Assembly (NCBI GenBank): GCA_947500645.1
Contig: CANMSD010000002.1
Span: 806,001 to 870,000, forward strand
Length of the DNA stretch: 64,000 bases
DNA from: an uncultured Erythrobacter sp.
Lineage (GTDB): Bacteria; Pseudomonadota; Alphaproteobacteria; Sphingomonadales; Sphingomonadaceae
Direction: 5' to 3'
Shown: positions 59,713 to 64,000 of the stretch, piece by piece
How positions within the stretch are numbered: position 1 is the stretch's first letter
How the letters are laid out: the number at the start of each line of letters is the position of its first letter
Made by a program: the position numbers and the translations under genes
Notes under the pieces: model-generated
The model's input: only the letters and a program-made list of their open reading frames with translations
Databases searched by the model: none
Told to the model about the DNA's origin: nothing

Positions 59713-59973
59713 TTACCGGTGGCCGGGGTCGCCGCCTTCGGAGATGTCGGGCAGGCTCGCCTGGTCCGCGCCATCCGCCGGGCCACCCTTCAGCACGAAG
59801 CGCCGGTCGCAATAGCCGCAATCGACATAGCCATGTTCGTCGATCTCAAGATAGATGCGCGGGTGGCCGAGTGCGGCGGGGCGATAGCCTTTGCCGCCGC
59901 GAATATCGCTCGCGCCGTCACAGCTGACGCGGCGCGTTTCAACCAATAGCACTTCGGGTGGAGCAATGTTCAT
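59713..59973 (-). CDS. Small zinc-finger (zf-CHCC) protein
   Basis: The protein has 86 aa. The zf-CHCC pattern is present: a Cys in RRVSCDG, His in LGHPRIYLEIDEHG, and CGYCDRRF. Bacterial members are related to the mitochondrial complex I subunit NDUFS6 and bind one zinc ion. The C-terminal 25 residues are a Gly/Asp-rich tail. The gene is divergent from the ABC ATPase gene, with starts about 95 nt apart. Confidence 0.9.
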   Translation of the reverse strand: MNIAPPEVLLVETRRVSCDGASDIRGGKGYRPAALGHPRIYLEIDEHGYVDCGYCDRRFVLKGGPADGADQASLPDISEGGDPGHR

Positions 59974-60068
59974 GGGCTAAGCCGATAATCCCGCTATGCC
60001 GTGAATTCAATCTCTGTTTGAACCGCGGCGGTCTTGCGCCGCCTCACGGCTTGTCTATGGCGAGCCCT

Positions 60069-61022
60069 ATGAGCACCGAGCCAGCCATTTCGATTCAGAA
60101 CCTGACCAAACGCTACGCCGCGCCAAAGGGTGCGAAAGGCGAAGAGGCAGAGGGCAAGCTTGCGCTCAACGATGTGAGCTTCGACGTTCCGCAGGGTTCG
60201 ATCTTCGGCCTGCTGGGCCCCAATGGCGCGGGCAAATCGACGCTGATCAACGTGCTTGCCGGTATCGTAAACAAGACCAGCGGAAGCGCGAATATCTGGG
60301 GCTTCGATATCGATCATCAGCGTCGCAACGCCAGCCGCGCGATTGGCATTGTCCCGCAGGAAATCGTGTTCGATCCGTTCTTCACGCCGTACGAAGTGTT
60401 GGAGAACCAGGGCGGATTTTACGGCATTCCGGCAAAAGATCGGCGCAGCGAGGACTTGCTCGAAGCGGTGAGGCTGTCTGACAAGCGCGATGCCTATGCG
60501 CGCACTCTGTCAGGGGGCATGAAGCGGCGGCTTCTTGTGGCCAAGGCGATGGTGCATTCCCCGCCAATCCTGGTGCTGGACGAGCCGACCGCGGGCGTCG
60601 ATGTCGAGCTCAGGCGGCAATTGTGGGAGCTGGTGACACAACTCAACAACGATGGCGTAACGGTGGTGCTGACTACGCATTATCTCGAAGAAGCAGAGGA
60701 GCTGTGCGACAGGATCGCGATCATCAACCACGGCGAACTGATCGCCAACAAGCCGACGCGCGAGCTGGTCGATATGGCGCGCGAGAAGATCGTCGCGGTG
60801 ACGGTGGAGAACGATCTGACCGCCGCGCCCGCACATGATGCTTTCGCCAAGGTCGAACTGGCGGGTGAACGCGGGGTCGAGGTGACCTACGACAAGGACA
60901 AGCTCAACGCCGGGCAAGTCCTGGCAATCCTCCAGGAGCAGGGCTTGAAGGTCGAGGACGTGACAACGCGCGAGGCCGATCTTGAAGATGTGTTCGTCCA
61001 GCTGACCGGGACGGGCAGCTAA
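60069..61022 (+). CDS. ABC transporter ATPase, ABC-2 export type, without adjacent permease
   Basis: The protein has 317 aa from the ATG at 60069 (60057 also possible). Walker A GPNGAGKST, signature LSGGMKRRLLVAKA, Walker B ILVLDEPTAGVD and switch VLTTHYLEEAEE are intact. The extended C-terminus (about 235-317) is typical of DrrA-like export ATPases. A short charged insert (APKGAKGEEAEGK) follows the A-loop tyrosine. No permease gene is next to it: nadB follows and zf-CHCC is divergent. Its partner must be elsewhere. Confidence 0.9.
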   Translation: MSTEPAISIQNLTKRYAAPKGAKGEEAEGKLALNDVSFDVPQGSIFGLLGPNGAGKSTLINVLAGIVNKTSGSANIWGFDIDHQRRNASRAIGIVPQEIVFDPFFTPYEVLENQGGFYGIPAKDRRSEDLLEAVRLSDKRDAYARTLSGGMKRRLLVAKAMVHSPPILVLDEPTAGVDVELRRQLWELVTQLNNDGVTVVLTTHYLEEAEELCDRIAIINHGELIANKPTRELVDMAREKIVAVTVENDLTAAPAHDAFAKVELAGERGVEVTYDKDKLNAGQVLAILQEQGLKVEDVTTREADLEDVFVQLTGTGS

Positions 61023-61073
61023 AGCAGCGCTCTCAACCTTGCAGCGCCGGATCAGTGCGGCCATGAGGCTGCC

Positions 61074-62660
61074 ATGACCGACGCAAAACACGACATAATC
61101 GTTATCGGCTCCGGAGCGGCCGGGCTGACTGCGGCGCTCGCGCTGGCGGAAAGCAAGCGCGTGCTGGTGCTGGCCAAGGGATCGCTGACCGGCGGATCGA
61201 CCGCCTGGGCGCAGGGCGGCATCGCCGCCGTGCTCGATGCGGGCGACACTTTCGAAAACCATGTGCGCGACACGATGGTGGCTGGTGCGGGTCTGAACGA
61301 TCGCGAGACGGTCGAATTCGTAATCGAGCAGGCCCCGGCAAGTATCGATCGACTGTGCGAGCTGGGCGTGCCGTTTAACCGGGACGAGGACGCGCTGCAC
61401 CTCACCCGCGAGGGCGGGCACTCGCATCGCCGTATCGTGCATGTGAACGACGCGACCGGCTGGGCGGTGCAAGAGGCTTTGCTCAAAGCTGCTGAGGCCA
61501 ATCCCAACATCACCATGCTGCCGGGCCGCACCTGCATCGACTTCATCACCGATCGCCACCGAGAGACCTACTCTGGCGCAGGCCACGTCTGGGGCGTCTA
61601 CGCGCTTAACGAAGAGACCGGGCGAGTCGAACGCCATATGGCGCGGGCGACCGTGCTGGCAGCGGGCGGCGCAGGGCGTTGCTATCTCTTCTCGACCGCG
61701 CCGCGCGGCGCGACCGGCGATGGCATTGCGATGGCGTGGCGAGCGGGAGCGCGCGTTTCCAATATGGAGATGATGCAGTTCCACCCGACCTGCCTCTACA
61801 ATCTTGAGGTCAAGAACTTCCTCATTACCGAGGCTGTGCGCGGCGAGGGCGGGCACCTGCTCCACCCGGAAACCGGCCACCGCTTTATGGCCGATTACGA
61901 TGCGGAGCGGATGGAGTTGGCCCCGCGCGATATCGTCGCCCGCGCGATCGACGATCAGATCAAGCGCGATGGCCTGGACTATGTCCATCTCGATATCAGT
62001 CATCAGCCCGCTGACTTTGTACGGGAGCATTTCCCGACGATTGACGAAAAGCTTTCGGGTCTCGGCATCGACATGACGAAGGAGCCGATCCCGGTCGTCC
62101 CCGCGCAGCATTACACCTGCGGCGGCGTCGTGGTGGACCTCAATGCGCGCACCGACCTGCCCGGCCTGTGGGCGGCGGGCGAATGCACCGAAAGCGGGTT
62201 ACACGGCGCGAACCGCCTGGCGTCGAACTCGCTGCTCGAATGCTTTGTCTATGGTGAGGCGGCGGCGTCGGACATTCTTGCGCGCTGGAACGACCTGCCT
62301 GAACCGCCAGCAATCCGCCCATGGGATGAAAGCCGCGTGTCGGATTCCGACGAGCAGGTCGTCATCAAGCAGAACTGGACCGAGATCCGCCGCTTTATGT
62401 GGAACTATGTCGGGATCGTTCGCACCACCAAGCGGCTGGAACGCGCGGCCAACCGGATCGAACTGCTCAGTCAGGAGGTGGAGGATTATTACGGCAGCTT
62501 TGTTGTCACCACCGACTTGATCGAACTGCGCAATTTGCTTCAGGCGGCGAAGCTGATTGTTCGCAGCGCGCTGGCGCGGCATGAGAGCCGCGGCCTGCAC
62601 TACACGCTCGACTATCCCGAGATGGATGACGAGCCGCAGGATACGGTGCTGGTGCCTTAG
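61074..62660 (+). CDS. nadB: L-aspartate oxidase
   Basis: The protein has 528 aa. FAD-binding starts with IVIGSGAAGLTAALALAE; substrate-site blocks are GSLTGGSTAWAQGGIAAV, GGHSHRRIVHV, EMMQFHPTCLYN and ESGLHGANRLASNSLLECFVYG. It oxidises L-aspartate to iminoaspartate, the first step of de novo NAD synthesis; nadA and nadC are not in the window. Starts 51 nt after the ABC gene. The TAG stop is immediately followed by the ATG of the AAA ATPase gene. Confidence 0.96.
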   Translation: MTDAKHDIIVIGSGAAGLTAALALAESKRVLVLAKGSLTGGSTAWAQGGIAAVLDAGDTFENHVRDTMVAGAGLNDRETVEFVIEQAPASIDRLCELGVPFNRDEDALHLTREGGHSHRRIVHVNDATGWAVQEALLKAAEANPNITMLPGRTCIDFITDRHRETYSGAGHVWGVYALNEETGRVERHMARATVLAAGGAGRCYLFSTAPRGATGDGIAMAWRAGARVSNMEMMQFHPTCLYNLEVKNFLITEAVRGEGGHLLHPETGHRFMADYDAERMELAPRDIVARAIDDQIKRDGLDYVHLDISHQPADFVREHFPTIDEKLSGLGIDMTKEPIPVVPAQHYTCGGVVVDLNARTDLPGLWAAGECTESGLHGANRLASNSLLECFVYGEAAASDILARWNDLPEPPAIRPWDESRVSDSDEQVVIKQNWTEIRRFMWNYVGIVRTTKRLERAANRIELLSQEVEDYYGSFVVTTDLIELRNLLQAAKLIVRSALARHESRGLHYTLDYPEMDDEPQDTVLVP

Positions 62661-63431
62661 ATGGCTCGCAAGCGCCGTGATACTTCTCTGCCTCCGCCCT
62701 TTCTGAAGCGGGTCTGGCTGCCGGAGCAAGACGAACAAGAATGGCCAGATTGGGTCGACTGGGATCAATACCCGCTTAATTTGCAGCTGGTGAGGAACGC
62801 TGGCCTCAACATCCATTTCGACAATCCGGTCACAATACTTGTTGGGGAGAATGGCGCGGGCAAATCCACAATACTCGAGGCTATCGCGTACGCTTGTGGC
62901 TTTAGCGACAAGGGTGGCGCGACGGGAATGGGAGCTGTGGCAGCTTCTTCGGCTTCGGGCGATGACGGTGCCGCGTTGGGCAAACTGTTGAAGTGCTCTT
63001 GGCTTCCGCAAGTTAAGAAGGGTTGGTTTTTTCGATCTGAGACTTTCTTTGATGTGGCTAGATATCTTGATGAAGTCCGCTCACCAACGGCTGACTACCT
63101 TTCGCTTTCACACGGTGAAGGCTTCCTTGAATTCTTCGGTGAGCGTTTGAGCCAGCAGGGCATCTACTTTTTCGATGAGCCCGAATCCGCTTTGTCACCC
63201 ACCCGTCAATTCGACTTCCTCAAGATGCTTCGAAGGATGCAGCGTGAAGGAAAATCGCAGGTCATTATGGCGACCCATTCGCCGATTTTGATGGGGCTCC
63301 CGGACGCGGCCTTGTGGAAAATCAATCGATTTGGAATTGAGTCCACTGAGCTTCAAGACACAGATCATTTTCGAATCTATCGCGAATTCATCAACTATCC
63401 ACGCGAAACAATAGAGGCGATGACGGAGTAA
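62661..63431 (+). CDS. AAA-type ATPase of the ABC/SMC-like superfamily
   Basis: The protein has 256 aa. Walker A is TILVGENGAGKSTILEAIAY, an LSxG-like signature occurs in YLSLSHGEGFLEFFG, Walker B in IYFFDEPESAL and the switch histidine in VIMATHSPILMG. This is the AAA_21/AAA_23 type of stand-alone ATPase, which includes defence ATPases and uncharacterised chromosomal proteins. The start abuts the nadB stop with no gap. By my count GC is about 45% over 63301-63420, well below nadB, which hints at acquisition from outside. No nuclease or partner gene is visible nearby. Confidence 0.9.
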   Translation: MARKRRDTSLPPPFLKRVWLPEQDEQEWPDWVDWDQYPLNLQLVRNAGLNIHFDNPVTILVGENGAGKSTILEAIAYACGFSDKGGATGMGAVAASSASGDDGAALGKLLKCSWLPQVKKGWFFRSETFFDVARYLDEVRSPTADYLSLSHGEGFLEFFGERLSQQGIYFFDEPESALSPTRQFDFLKMLRRMQREGKSQVIMATHSPILMGLPDAALWKINRFGIESTELQDTDHFRIYREFINYPRETIEAMTE

Positions 63432-63667
63432 ATTGCGTTCCGCTTCATGTATCCCCTCGTCGGGCGGCGTTTGCAGTTTGTCTGCAATCCGGTGCCATCG
63501 GGCGAAACACCATGTCACCAGCCGATCCTCGATTGGAAAATCCCTGCGTCCTGTCATTGTTCAACTGGACGCGAGGCGGTGCCCCCTGAAGAAGCCGTCA
63601 GCGCCTGATCGACCATAGATGCCTTGCCACGAGTGATGGGACTGGTGCTCGGCTTGCGGTCTTACGG

Positions 63668-63700
63668 CCGATCATCCCTGTTTCTGATCGGAGGATGATC
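63668..63700 (+). promoter_or_regulatory. Possible Shine-Dalgarno-masking stem-loop pair
   Basis: GATCATCC (63670-63677) is the exact complement of GGATGATC (63693-63700), which covers the GGAGGA ribosome site of the ATG at 63703. CCGATC (63668-63673) can instead pair with GATCGG (63686-63691). The two pairings use overlapping bases and exclude each other, so a two-state translation switch is possible. Confidence 0.4.
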
Positions 63701-63702
63701 TG

Positions 63703-64000
63703 ATGAATACGATGACCAAACTTGCTTCTGGCGCCGCGCTCGCTGCTGCGCTTGTACTGCCACTTGCCGCCCCCGTTGCCGCGGGAGAAAAATCCGATGA
63801 TCTGGTCGTCCGACCAGTGGATGCGATGGATGAGTGGCAGAAAGAAACGACCCGCGATCTCAATCGCGCGCTGGCCTTTGCGCCGGGTGCAACCAAGGTT
63901 CGCCCCGATAATGGCATTGTCCAGATGACCTTTACCCTTGGTGCGAATGGCAAGGCGGAAAATATCAAGCTTTACAACAGCAGCGCCAACCTGATGGCGG
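63703..64000 (+). CDS. Secreted protein, TonB-C-terminal-like, truncated by window edge
   Basis: ATG at 63703 with GGAGGA 8 nt upstream; no stop before the window ends. A signal peptide (MNTMTKLASGAALAAALVLP, cleaved near VAA) is followed by KSDDLVVRPVDAMDEWQKET and a segment reading GIVQMTFTLGANGKAENIKLYNSS. The last part matches the opening strands of TonB-like C-terminal domains (VxFxLxxxGxxxxxxL), so a TonB-related periplasmic protein is likely. The rest lies outside the window. Confidence 0.75.
   Translation, partial: MNTMTKLASGAALAAALVLPLAAPVAAGEKSDDLVVRPVDAMDEWQKETTRDLNRALAFAPGATKVRPDNGIVQMTFTLGANGKAENIKLYNSSANLMA

Noticed and set aside
60510..62111. 533-codon open frame opposite the ABC ATPase and nadB genes
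   Set aside because: It spans two conserved genes on the other strand and shows no family features.

Overview
The window looks like a chromosomal segment of a high-GC alphaproteobacterium, most likely Sphingomonadales and probably near Erythrobacteraceae. This is inferred from gene content and protein style: HWE-type histidine kinase, OprO/P-like porin with PstS, GlnD, FtsK, isovaleryl-CoA dehydrogenase with methylcrotonyl-CoA carboxylase, DUF2157 with GDYXXLXY, and zf-CHCC. No marker RNA gene is present to settle the taxonomy. I saw no rRNA, tRNA, CRISPR array, insertion sequence, prophage or clear pseudogene.

Layout. 1-6900: end of a HerA-like ATPase; a leftward EF-hand protein / response regulator / sensor kinase cluster with a GST-like protein downstream; a cupin and VOC pair. 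6900-16200: aminopeptidase P divergent from a secreted prolyl oligopeptidase, an unknown membrane protein, a thioesterase and Old Yellow Enzyme pair, and a membrane diguanylate cyclase. 16200-21000: phosphate-limitation genes (OprO/P porin and PstS, each preceded by PhoB-box repeats), then a DUF2157/GDYXXLXY pair. 21000-32100: ftsK, a ThiE-like protein divergent from a PLP-binding protein, glnD, an acyl-CoA ligase, lgt with a MidA-like methyltransferase, and a DUF2147 protein. 32200-36500: a leftward cluster of HWE kinase, lipoprotein and betaine-type ABC importer. 36700-41650: a rightward leucine-degradation set (liuA, small membrane protein, liuB, small orphan) chained by 4-nt overlaps, then an acyltransferase and a TetR regulator. 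41650-49440: M50-like protease, AI-2E transporter, gyrB, a membrane-anchored orphan, serine ammonia-lyase and a PIG-L deacetylase. 49550-58350: second acyl-CoA ligase, a gene-poor kilobase with a 27-codon ORF and several hairpins, guaA, VOC protein, a YdjM-like protein with two tandem HhH-GPD repair enzymes, an SDR and a nitronate monooxygenase-like enzyme. 58350-64000: orphan proteins, a zf-CHCC protein, an ABC ATPase, nadB, an AAA ATPase and the start of a secreted protein.

Most of the window is housekeeping or ordinary accessory metabolism. I do not see a large unmistakably new system. The best leads are small: the EF-hand/two-component cluster with a shared Arg-rich segment; a palindromic -10 element placed symmetrically between two apparently leaderless genes at 24034-24055; the 51.1-52.2 kb gene-poor region (27-aa ORF, 9-bp hairpin and a terminator-like element before guaA); a possible Shine-Dalgarno-masking switch at 63668-63705; and two orphan genes threaded into the leucine-degradation operon. 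Motif matches and base counts were made by eye; no search or folding program was run.
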